Part shown: positions 1-5,661 of the stretch, one piece after another | Position numbering within the stretch: position 1 is the first letter of the stretch | How the letters are laid out: each line of letters starts with the position of its first letter | Source: Lachnoclostridium sp. UBA7122 | GTDB lineage: Bacteria > Bacillota > Clostridia > Lachnospirales > Lachnospiraceae | DNA: 6,647 bases | Reading direction: 5' to 3' | Assembly (NCBI GenBank): GCA_002493085.1 | Contig: DKXQ01000251.1 | Coordinates: 2,690 to 9,336 of the forward strand | The notes under the pieces: generated by a model | What the model was told of the DNA's origin: nothing | The model's database searches: none | Seen by the model: the letters and a program-made list of their open reading frames with translations, nothing else | Position numbers and translations under genes: made by a program

Positions 1-1377
1 ATAGAACATGATATGCGTTATAAAAGCCTGCTTTCTGATGACCAGTTCTGGAAAGGAAGTGAAGAACTTTCACGTATGCTTAACTGTATACTTGCCAATC
101 TTGAATTAAGTGACTGGTCATTAGTACAGCTATTTGAACAGCTTTCATATAACCACTATAAGATGGGGAACTGGGAGCTTATGCTTAAAAGCAAGTTCAG
201 GATTAAAATGGACGATACTGAGAAACTTCATCCAGATATAATTGCAATATTTAATGAGAATAAAAAAATTGCCAAACAGTTTTACAAATGCTCAAGGCGC
301 AAGCTTATACGCAGCCTTCTTACACTTGACCGTCCACATGTCAATTACAATCTTATTATTAAACTTCTGAATGAAAATATCGTACATAATGAAAAAATCG
401 AAGAAGCATGCAGATATATACAGATGCCCCCTGATGAACACACATATCATAAACCAAAACTTGCACGGCTTGAATCAAATATATTATTCCATCTTGAACT
501 TCCTTTTTTCCACAAGGAAACACGTATGTTAAAGTCAGAATTTAACAGTGCTTCTGTTATATTATACAGATGGGCAAGGTTTAAGTTAAATCCCGTATTT
601 GAGGACATGCCAGAAGATATTTCGTCATATCATAACAAGCTTCCAGGATATTCCCTGAAAATTATATATGAACCGGCAATACTTTATTATTGCATGAAAA
701 TATGCTATATTGACAGTAAGTCCGCTGGAACTTTATGGCATATACATTCATCAGCTGCACTGCTTGATGATGGCCAGCTCCACTTTTACCATATGACTTC
801 ACGTGATATGCCAAGAGGCGGTGCTGGACATTCCACATTCAGCAAACCATCATTTTTGCAGGAGCTTGTTAATAAAGTCGGGCTTGCAGATATAAACCGC
901 TTAAGCAGCATGGCACAGTTTATAACTAATGCAAGCGGATATGAAAAAACAAAAGAATTTATAAACAATCCTGACAGGAAACTGCCTGTTATAATAATTA
1001 CTCAGAGATTGGATGCAACAGACAGTAATTATGATAAAAACAGTTTTAAAGATGGATATGATATGAATACATTTTATGTCAATGGAACACGGCTTGCTAA
1101 AGTTATAGGAAATTATTCACACGTATATATGGCTGACCGCTGTATTGCAGAAATGTTTGCCTTGGACAATCACATAGGCCATGAAGGCTCTGATGGCTGT
1201 ATATACATATTCTGGCCTTTATATACCAGAAAGGAACCTGATATATTTACAAAGGACATGATTTGTGATACACAATTCGACTTTAACCGCTTAATTTTCC
1301 ATGACCAGAATATAACTGAAAAAGCTTTCAGGCATAAACTTGTGCAGATAATAAAAGATGACAATATTAGCCATTAA
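1..1377 (+). CDS. Large protein of unknown function, probably missing its 5' end
   Basis: I do not recognise this protein. The first ATG in frame is at position 13, giving 454 residues, but the frame stays open to base 1 and no ribosome binding site precedes that ATG, so the gene probably begins upstream of the window. Residues about 1-230 look mostly helical, with many Trp, Tyr, His and Lys. Residues about 240-265 (LWHIHSS...LHFYHMTS) look like paired beta strands. Residues about 324-405 look alpha/beta: a hydrophobic strand (LPVIIITQ), a segment FYVNGTRLAKVIGNYSHVYM, then a Gly-containing stretch ending CIYIFWPLY. This last part resembles, from memory only, a C-terminal module of uncharacterised bacterial proteins with the pattern strand, VD..LA..L.G.AHV, then YWP. 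No signal peptide, membrane helix, Walker motif or classical nuclease motif is visible. The gene ends in TAA, two bases before the stop of the convergent HtrA-like gene. Coding status is secure from length; function is unknown. Confidence 0.85.
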   Translation: MEHDMRYKSLLSDDQFWKGSEELSRMLNCILANLELSDWSLVQLFEQLSYNHYKMGNWELMLKSKFRIKMDDTEKLHPDIIAIFNENKKIAKQFYKCSRRKLIRSLLTLDRPHVNYNLIIKLLNENIVHNEKIEEACRYIQMPPDEHTYHKPKLARLESNILFHLELPFFHKETRMLKSEFNSASVILYRWARFKLNPVFEDMPEDISSYHNKLPGYSLKIIYEPAILYYCMKICYIDSKSAGTLWHIHSSAALLDDGQLHFYHMTSRDMPRGGAGHSTFSKPSFLQELVNKVGLADINRLSSMAQFITNASGYEKTKEFINNPDRKLPVIIITQRLDATDSNYDKNSFKDGYDMNTFYVNGTRLAKVIGNYSHVYMADRCIAEMFALDNHIGHEGSDGCIYIFWPLYTRKEPDIFTKDMICDTQFDFNRLIFHDQNITEKAFRHKLVQIIKDDNISH

Positions 1378-1379
1378 AA

Positions 1380-2684
1380 CTATTCAAGTGCAATCCTGCA
1401 TTTTTTAATATTGTTTTTTTTGCCAGATTTGCGGGAGAATGTTACAATTACGGTATCTCCCGCATTATAACTTTTCAGTATATTGTGAAGTGCAGTTAAT
1501 GAAGTCACCTCTTTATCATCTATAAACTTAATGACATCTGCTACCCTCATGCCACCTGAATATGCAGGAGAGCCAGGGGATATTGCTGACAGGTAGACAC
1601 CTTCATCTATATTGTGTGTCCTGGCTGTATTTTCATCTACATCATACCCCTCTATTCCAAGATGCGGGGCAGATGTACCTATTGCCATTCCGTTGATAAT
1701 ATCTATAATGCTTGAAATGCCTATAAATCCTATATTACTTTTGCCAGTTGCACTTTTATAAGAGTCCGTTATAAAGCCTATGACTTTTCCTCTGGTGTTA
1801 AGGACTATGCCATTAGCTCCTTCTGTATAAAAAATATCTGTAGAAAATAATGAGATTACATTATCTGTGATAGGCATACTGATACCAGATTTTATAATGT
1901 TACCTGTCATAACAGAATACATGACTCCATTAGGCGCACCTGCAATTATTACATTAGAGCCTGCAGAAACACTAATTGTACTGCCAAAATCAGGTATTAC
2001 AATTTTTTCCCGCCTCTCTTTGCTTATATTCTTTTTTGCAACACAAAGCACTGATATACCTATACTGCTGTCAGATGAAATAAAATCTGCATCAACTATT
2101 TCACCATCTTCAAATTCTGCCGCAGATGACTTCTGCCAGGCAATATCAGCTGCAGCAATAATGTAATAATACAGGTTGGACTTTTTAAAAAACATGCCAC
2201 TTACAGATGTATCATAATTACTGGTGCCTGACTGGTACCAGGCTTCTTTGTTGTTTTTATCAATGATATTGACAAGTGACAATGCAAACCGGTCCCCAAT
2301 GGCTGAAAGTTTTTTAGAAGCCCTGTTCTGTTCTTCTATAACTGCCATATCCTTTTTGTTAATATTCTCTATAGGTGCAGTATATATTGCGCTTGTACTT
2401 TCAGGGGCTGTGCTTTCAGAAACTACAGATGTGTGCTCTGGCTGCACTGATGGCATATTCTGCCCTGGAACAGAAGCACTGCTGTTTAATCCATTATTTA
2501 CATTCCAGAACACAACGCCTGCAACACCGCCAAATACTAATGCAAGCACCATAAATTCAAAAACTTTGTTGACAAAATTAATTACATGTCTTTTTCTCTG
2601 GGGACGTATCTGCTCCTTAATAAACTCATACCTTTCCGCTTCATGTTTTTTCGCACTTTCCAGATGTTTCCTATACTTATCCAT
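1380..2684 (-). CDS. Membrane-anchored HtrA/DegP-like protein with PDZ domain, catalytic triad apparently lost
   Basis: The frame opens at 2693, but the ATG at 2684 is preferred (see the ribosome binding site), giving 434 residues. Seen in order: a charged N-terminal stretch of about 40 residues, one membrane helix at about 44-60, a Ser/Thr/Pro-rich linker at about 65-105, a trypsin-like beta-barrel region at about 130-335, and a PDZ domain at about 340-430 (GVYLSAISPGSPAYSGGMRV). This is the layout of membrane-tethered HtrA proteases, which degrade or sense misfolded proteins outside the membrane. Aligned by eye to the family motifs, the His of TNNHV falls on D180 (IIAAADI), the Asp of TDLAVL on G209 (IGISVL), and the Ser of GNSGG on N291 (GANGI). 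Proteolysis is therefore unlikely. The frame is intact, so it is probably a functional pseudoprotease that binds peptides or partners, although this role is inferred. It converges on the unknown gene and is divergent from the YcxB-like gene. Confidence 0.85.
   Translation of the reverse strand: MDKYRKHLESAKKHEAERYEFIKEQIRPQRKRHVINFVNKVFEFMVLALVFGGVAGVVFWNVNNGLNSSASVPGQNMPSVQPEHTSVVSESTAPESTSAIYTAPIENINKKDMAVIEEQNRASKKLSAIGDRFALSLVNIIDKNNKEAWYQSGTSNYDTSVSGMFFKKSNLYYYIIAAADIAWQKSSAAEFEDGEIVDADFISSDSSIGISVLCVAKKNISKERREKIVIPDFGSTISVSAGSNVIIAGAPNGVMYSVMTGNIIKSGISMPITDNVISLFSTDIFYTEGANGIVLNTRGKVIGFITDSYKSATGKSNIGFIGISSIIDIINGMAIGTSAPHLGIEGYDVDENTARTHNIDEGVYLSAISPGSPAYSGGMRVADVIKFIDDKEVTSLTALHNILKSYNAGDTVIVTFSRKSGKKNNIKKCRIALE
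1386..1421 (+). terminator. Candidate intrinsic terminator for the unknown gene, inside the convergent gene
   Basis: Bases 1386-1392 (AAGTGCA) can pair with 1397-1403 (TGCATTT) in seven pairs, one of them G-U, around a four-base loop. T residues continue to 1406 and a further run of eight T lies at 1414-1421. It starts nine bases after the stop of the + strand gene, the expected place for a terminator. The stem is AT-rich and weak. The same T-runs encode the Lys/Asn-rich tail of the HtrA-like protein on the other strand, so they may be only a coding effect. Confidence 0.35.
1430..1464. repeat. GC-rich 9-bp inverted repeat within the HtrA-like coding region
   Basis: TGCGGGAGA at 1430-1438 is the exact reverse complement of TCTCCCGCA at 1456-1464, with a 17-base spacer. 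In the + strand RNA the hairpin is followed by the U-rich stretch UUAUAACUUUU, so it could act as a second terminator for the left-hand gene. In the - strand RNA it is followed by A-rich sequence and would not terminate. It lies in codons for the end of the PDZ domain (AGDT and FSRK), so it may be coincidental. Confidence 0.4.
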
Positions 2685-2693
2685 AAACAACAT

Positions 2694-2700
2694 TTCCTTT
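2694..2700 (-). promoter_or_regulatory. Ribosome binding site that decides the HtrA-like start
   Basis: Read on the - strand, AAAGGAA ends directly against the ATG at 2693, which is too close for that codon. It is nine bases from the second ATG at 2684, which is ideal spacing. The protein therefore probably starts MDKYRKH rather than MLFMDKY. Confidence 0.7.
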
Positions 2701-2815
2701 ATAATGTTTATAATGACAATTATCCTGAACCAGTATTTTAAATTACTATTGATGGCTGTTTTATATGCATGCCTGATAAATCTGTATATATTCTATATAA
2801 CCATGAACAGTAATT

Positions 2816-2844
2816 ATTTTAAACAAATTTTACAAAAATTACAA
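2816..2844 (-). promoter_or_regulatory. Candidate sigma-A promoter for the HtrA-like gene
   Basis: On the - strand a -35 box TTGTAA (2844-2839) and a -10 box TAAAAT (2821-2816) are separated by 17 bases. Transcription would start near 2809, giving a leader of about 125 bases before the ATG at 2684. The region is so AT-rich that chance matches are common, so this is a moderate call. Confidence 0.4.
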
Positions 2845-2957
2845 CCTTTTTTAGTATAAATGTACCATATATTTATGAATATATTATGAATAAGTTGTTA
2901 AAAAAGGACGAAAGCAGTGCATTTAGTATAATGCTTCTTCAATGTAACAAATAATAG

Positions 2958-2986
2958 TTGTCATACTTAAGATTTTCTGTTACAAT
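2958..2986 (+). promoter_or_regulatory. Candidate sigma-A promoter for the ycxB-like/tsaE/tsaB-rimI operon
   Basis: TTGTCA at 2958-2963 and TACAAT at 2981-2986 are separated by exactly 17 bases; each box differs from consensus at one position. The predicted start near 2993 leaves a leader of about 67 bases before the ATG at 3060. It is the best promoter match in the window and sits just upstream of the first gene of the rightward series. Confidence 0.6.
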
Positions 2987-3059
2987 TTATCTATATCAGA
3001 TTATAAATATACAGTTTTGTACAATATCATCCAGTAGTAAAAAACAGGAATTATAAATT

Positions 3060-3602
3060 ATGAAAGAAATAGAGTTTGATATCAGGCTTACTACAAGTGA
3101 ACTTTATGCATTTTCAATGCGCCACGCTTATTCAGGGCTTTCAGGGATAGCTGGTCTTGTGATAAGTTTTGGCAGCCTTGTTATATGTGCACTTGATTTT
3201 AAACATATGCAAACCACATCATTTATTGCACTTATAGTAATAGGGCTTTTATTTACAGTAATCCAGCCTGTTATGTTATATGGTAAAGCCAGAGTGCAGG
3301 TTAAGAGGAATGAAAATATTAATGGTTCTTTGCATTACAAGCTTTCGGAAAAGGGAATAGAGATTTCACAGGGAGAGCAGACGGCATCTGTAAAGTGGCA
3401 TGAAGTACGCAAAAGAAAGATGGCAAAAAATGCAATATATCTTTATATGTCACCAATAAGGGCTTTTATTTTTCCTAAAAGCCAGTGCAATGGATATTTT
3501 GATGATGCTGCTGCCCTTATTAAAGATATGATGGACAAATATAAAAATTATGAGCCAGAGGAAGATGACAGTGCTTCTGAAACAGAGGGAAAAGAGGATT
3601 AA
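3060..3602 (+). CDS. Small membrane protein with YcxB-like C-terminal domain
   Basis: The 180-residue protein starts at an ATG with AGGAA (3046-3050) nine bases upstream. Residues about 25-45 and 54-74 form two hydrophobic helices. Residues about 90-150 form a soluble region (LHYKLSEKGIEIS, VKWHEVRK, AIYLYMSPIRAFIFPKSQ) that matches my memory of the YcxB-like family: a strand ending in a Gly-Ile, a Trp in the middle, and a final 'iPk' strand. The tail after about 165 is acidic and probably disordered. The family is widespread in Firmicutes and has no established biochemical role; I would place the domain on the cytoplasmic side, resembling a PH-type fold, but that is inference. The gene heads the rightward operon, with only six bases to tsaE, so it is probably co-transcribed with the t6A genes. 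The family call is moderate; coding is secure. Confidence 0.75.
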   Translation: MKEIEFDIRLTTSELYAFSMRHAYSGLSGIAGLVISFGSLVICALDFKHMQTTSFIALIVIGLLFTVIQPVMLYGKARVQVKRNENINGSLHYKLSEKGIEISQGEQTASVKWHEVRKRKMAKNAIYLYMSPIRAFIFPKSQCNGYFDDAAALIKDMMDKYKNYEPEEDDSASETEGKED

Positions 3603-3608
3603 GCAGCT

Positions 3609-4046
3609 ATGGGAACCCGGATTATAGAAAGTTTTTGTGAGAAAGATACTTTTGAGGCTGGAAAAGAACTTGGGTCATGCTGTAAGCCTGGCAGCATTGT
3701 CCTGCTTGATGGTGATATGGGTGCAGGCAAAACTGTTTTTGCAAAGGGATTTGGCAAGGGCCTTGGGATAGATGAAACTATTAGCAGTCCTACATTTACT
3801 ATTCTCCAGGTTTATGAAACGGGAAGAATTCCGCTATATCATTTTGATGTTTACAGAATTGCCTGTGTAGAGGAAATGGATGGAACTGGTTATGAGGATT
3901 ATTTTTATGGAGATGGCATCTGTCTTATAGAATGGGCAGAACTTATTAAAGAAATACTTCCCGGAAACTGCATAAGAGCCAGTATATCAAAGGATTTGCA
4001 GAAAGGTTTTAATTACAGGCGCATAAATATAGATACTGGCAAGTGA
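3609..4046 (+). CDS. tsaE: tRNA t6A biosynthesis ATPase TsaE
   Basis: TsaE is the P-loop ATPase that works with TsaD and TsaB to transfer threonylcarbamoyl from threonylcarbamoyl-AMP to A37 of ANN-decoding tRNAs; ATP hydrolysis is thought to reset the complex. The 145-residue length is usual for the family. Visible motifs are Walker A at 35-42 (GDMGAGKT), the family segment SSPTFTIL at 59-66, HFDVYR at 78-83, and the Walker B-like strand ending IEWAE at 107-111. The ATG at 3609 has AGAGGA about ten bases upstream, inside the end of the preceding gene. Its TGA stop (4044-4046) lies 23 bases before the preferred start of the next gene, whose product is its TsaB partner. Identification is firm. 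Confidence 0.95.
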   Translation: MGTRIIESFCEKDTFEAGKELGSCCKPGSIVLLDGDMGAGKTVFAKGFGKGLGIDETISSPTFTILQVYETGRIPLYHFDVYRIACVEEMDGTGYEDYFYGDGICLIEWAELIKEILPGNCIRASISKDLQKGFNYRRINIDTGK

Positions 4047-4048
4047 TT

Positions 4049-4056
4049 GGAAAGGG
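4049..4056 (+). promoter_or_regulatory. Ribosome binding site supporting the TsaB start at 4070
   Basis: GGAAAGGG lies 13 bases before the ATG at 4070, a slightly long spacing. A GTG at 4043 in the same frame overlaps the tsaE stop, but it would add nine residues (MIGKGLVST) before the conserved TsaB opening MKVLAIDSS. The ATG is therefore preferred. Confidence 0.5.
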
Positions 4057-4069
4057 ATTGGTTAGCACA

Positions 4070-5215
4070 ATGAAAGTATTAGCAATAGACAGTTCAGGAA
4101 TAGCTGTATCAGCGGCAGTTGCAGATGAGAATAGTATTATTGCAGAATTTACTGTAAATAACAGACAGACACATTCACAGACACTGCTGCCTATGATTGA
4201 CATGGTGGTACAGATGTCAGAAATACCACTGTCAGATATTACTGCAATAGCTGTTGCAGCAGGCCCTGGTTCATTTACCGGCTTAAGGATAGGTTCAGCA
4301 ACAGCAAAAGGGCTTGGCTTTGCGCTGGACAAACCAGTTATTCCAGTACCTTCACTTGACGGGCTTGCATACCGTGCTGCATGTTTTAATGGCATAATAT
4401 GTCCTCTTATGGATGCCCGCAGAAACCAGGTCTACACAGCCGCATACCGCATGGAAGACGGACATCTGTCATGCATTATAGGCCAAAAGGCAGCAGATAT
4501 AACTGATATTTTGTCTGAATTGTCACAAACAGGAGAAAGTGTGCTGTTTTTAGGTGATGGTGCAGATGTATACAAAAAAGTTATAGAAGAAGAGATAAAG
4601 ACAGATTATTCATTTGCCCCTGCTTATATGTCAAAACAGAGTGCCGCTTCTGTTGCTGCACTTGGAATTATATACTATAGTGAAGGCAGATATGAGAGCG
4701 CTGCAGGGCACAGGCCTTTCTATTTGCGCAAACCACAGGCTGAACGTGAGCGTATAGAAAAACTTATATATAAAACCAGTATAAATATACACCGCATGGC
4801 CATGGAAGATTTAGAAGAGGTCATTGCCCTCGAAAGTCTGGTTTTTGGGTCACATCCAGATATAGAAAGTTATAAGAAGGCGTGCATGCGCCAGGAGAAT
4901 ATTTATATGGTGGCAAAAAGCAGTAACCAGGTTATTGCATACTGTACTGTTGTGACATCATATGAAACAGCGGATTTATGTAATATTGCTGTAAAAAATG
5001 AATACAGGCGGAACCATATAGCACAGAAGCTTTTATCAGAGTGCATTTTGTGCTGTTCTTCTATGAATGTAAAGAGAATTATGCTTGAGGTAAGGGAAGA
5101 TAATATTCCTGCCCTGGAATTTTATAAAAATATGGATTTTAAAGAAATTGGAAGAAGAAAAGGATATTATAAAGAGCCATATGCAGATGCAGTTATTATG
5201 GAAAAAAGCTTATAA
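4070..5215 (+). CDS. tsaB-rimI: TsaB-RimI fusion: t6A complex subunit joined to a GNAT N-acetyltransferase
   Basis: One unbroken 381-residue frame holds two proteins that are separate in many bacteria. Residues 1 to about 225 are TsaB, the non-catalytic ASKHA-fold partner of TsaD: MKVLAIDSS at the N-terminus, GPGSFTGLRIG at 65-75, and the closing PFYLRKPQAE at 216-225. After a short linker, residues about 239-381 form a GNAT domain like RimI, which acetylates the N-terminus of ribosomal protein S18. It shows LCNIAVKNEYRR at 303-314, LEVREDN at 339-345, FYKNMDF at 351-357 and the RimI-like ending YYKEP..DAVIM. E340 and Y352 occupy the positions of the E. coli RimI catalytic residues Glu103 and Tyr115. 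Oddities are H316 where the acetyl-CoA loop usually has Gly, D356 where GF is usual, and no PW motif near 262. It follows tsaE in the same operon. TsaB is firm; the RimI substrate is inferred from family. Confidence 0.93.
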   Translation: MKVLAIDSSGIAVSAAVADENSIIAEFTVNNRQTHSQTLLPMIDMVVQMSEIPLSDITAIAVAAGPGSFTGLRIGSATAKGLGFALDKPVIPVPSLDGLAYRAACFNGIICPLMDARRNQVYTAAYRMEDGHLSCIIGQKAADITDILSELSQTGESVLFLGDGADVYKKVIEEEIKTDYSFAPAYMSKQSAASVAALGIIYYSEGRYESAAGHRPFYLRKPQAERERIEKLIYKTSINIHRMAMEDLEEVIALESLVFGSHPDIESYKKACMRQENIYMVAKSSNQVIAYCTVVTSYETADLCNIAVKNEYRRNHIAQKLLSECILCCSSMNVKRIMLEVREDNIPALEFYKNMDFKEIGRRKGYYKEPYADAVIMEKSL

Positions 5216-5371
5216 CTTGAAAAAAGCCTGCCATGCATTTCCACTATACAAACACACATAAAGAATATATTATAACCATAACAGCCAGTCTAAATAATAA
5301 ATCTAAGGCTGCAAAGAATACAATGTGCCGTATATACAGGCAGGTTATTTATAAACCAAGGAGGAACTGGC
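5216..5371 (+). other. Leader between tsaB-rimI and the CxxC gene, possibly structured
   Basis: This 156-base gap has no convincing promoter: TTGAAA at 5217-5222 and TATACA at 5245-5250 are 22 bases apart, which is too far. It holds short complementary segments. Bases 5225-5232 pair with 5339-5346 (eight pairs, one G-U). CAGCC at 5282-5286 pairs with GGCTG at 5307-5311. GGTT at 5343-5346 pairs with AACC at 5354-5357, directly before the ribosome binding site. The first and third share bases and cannot form together. It matches no riboswitch class I know, and the helices are short enough to be chance. Confidence 0.3.
5358..5365 (+). promoter_or_regulatory. Strong ribosome binding site of the CxxC gene
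   Basis: AAGGAGGA is a near-perfect anti-16S match six bases before the ATG at 5372. It supports translation of this very short gene and suggests a high rate of initiation. Confidence 0.8.
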
Positions 5372-5587
5372 ATGGATAATAAAATATTCTGTAATGTGTG
5401 TGGAAGACAGCTTCATATGGAGAATGACATACTTTTAGAAGATGCATTTGAAGCGAGGAAGCAGTGGGGGTACTTTTCTAAAAAAGATACTACTTTACAT
5501 TCATTTGTAATATGTGAAGAGTGTTATGACGAAATGGTCAAAAAATTTGCAATTCCACCTGAAATTACTAATGTTACAGAATTATAG
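5372..5587 (+). CDS. Small protein with two CxxC pairs, probably zinc-binding, function unknown
   Basis: A 71-residue protein with CNVC at 7-10 and CEEC at 48-51, each followed by a polar residue or Tyr, is most simply a single zinc site (a zinc-ribbon or treble-clef-like fold) closed by the two pairs. Between them lies an acidic/aromatic stretch (LEDAFEARKQWGYFSKKD) ending in a His-Ser-Phe strand. No signal peptide or membrane helix is present, so it is probably cytoplasmic. It resembles conserved short 'hypothetical' proteins I associate with Lachnospiraceae, but I cannot name a family. The AAGGAGGA site makes the start secure. It lies between the t6A genes and ribonuclease Z (74 bases ahead of it), so a role in RNA metabolism is a guess from context only. 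Confidence 0.82.
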   Translation: MDNKIFCNVCGRQLHMENDILLEDAFEARKQWGYFSKKDTTLHSFVICEECYDEMVKKFAIPPEITNVTEL

Positions 5588-5616
5588 CTATTATAGCTGT
5601 AATACAGGTGTTTTTT
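5586..5616 (+). terminator. Weak hairpin plus T-run after the CxxC gene
   Basis: AGCTAT/ATAGCT at 5586-5598 is a perfect 13-base odd palindrome, and CTGT-AAT-ACAG at 5597-5607 is a short hairpin, followed by six T at 5611-5616. The stem of the second is only four pairs, so it is at best an attenuator, and ribonuclease Z is likely reached by read-through. Confidence 0.2.
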
Positions 5617-5661
5617 AATAGCTGTCTGTAATATGTGGATTTGCGGGAATGAGGAACTACA

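Larger units (their letters stand above)
2685..3059. other. Divergent intergenic control region
   Basis: These 375 very AT-rich bases separate the HtrA-like gene (leftward) from the YcxB-like gene (rightward). I find no credible gene in them. They hold the leftward ribosome binding site, one candidate promoter in each direction, and AT-rich symmetric sequence at 2867-2884 (ATATATT, four bases, AATATAT). They also hold the direct repeat TATGAATA at 2874-2881 and 2885-2892. A lone TATAAT at 2927-2932 has no usable -35 box at normal spacing. The rest shows no structure I can support. Confidence 0.7.

Noticed and set aside
1867..2166. Open + strand frame of 99 codons inside the HtrA-like gene.
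   Set aside because: It is wholly antisense to the protease-like domain with no initiation signal or domain.
1380..2684. The HtrA-like gene as a pseudogene.
   Set aside because: The frame is full length without stops or frameshifts, the PDZ domain and hydrophobic core are intact, and a promoter and ribosome binding site candidate are present; only the catalytic positions are changed.
2691..2693. First ATG of the HtrA-like frame as the start codon.
   Set aside because: The ribosome binding site abuts this codon, leaving no spacer; the ATG nine bases downstream has ideal spacing.
2224..2859. Open + strand frame of about 211 codons crossing the start of the HtrA-like gene.
   Set aside because: It is antisense to a clearly coding gene, has no ribosome binding site, and its low-complexity Ser/Thr/Leu/Ile/Phe-rich product has no recognisable domain; it is a shadow frame.
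2927..2932. Consensus TATAAT as an additional rightward promoter.
   Set aside because: The base set 17 upstream is AAGGAC, not a -35 box, and the nearest TTGTTA is 26 bases away; there is also no extended -10 TG.
4043..4069. GTG start for TsaB overlapping the tsaE stop.
   Set aside because: It would add nine non-conserved residues before the family's usual opening MKVLAID; the ATG at 4070 fits better even though its ribosome binding site spacing is slightly long.
4009..4395. Open - strand frame of 128 codons opposite the end of tsaE and the start of tsaB.
   Set aside because: It overlaps two well-identified genes on the other strand, and its Ala/Ser/Pro-rich product is typical of a shadow frame.
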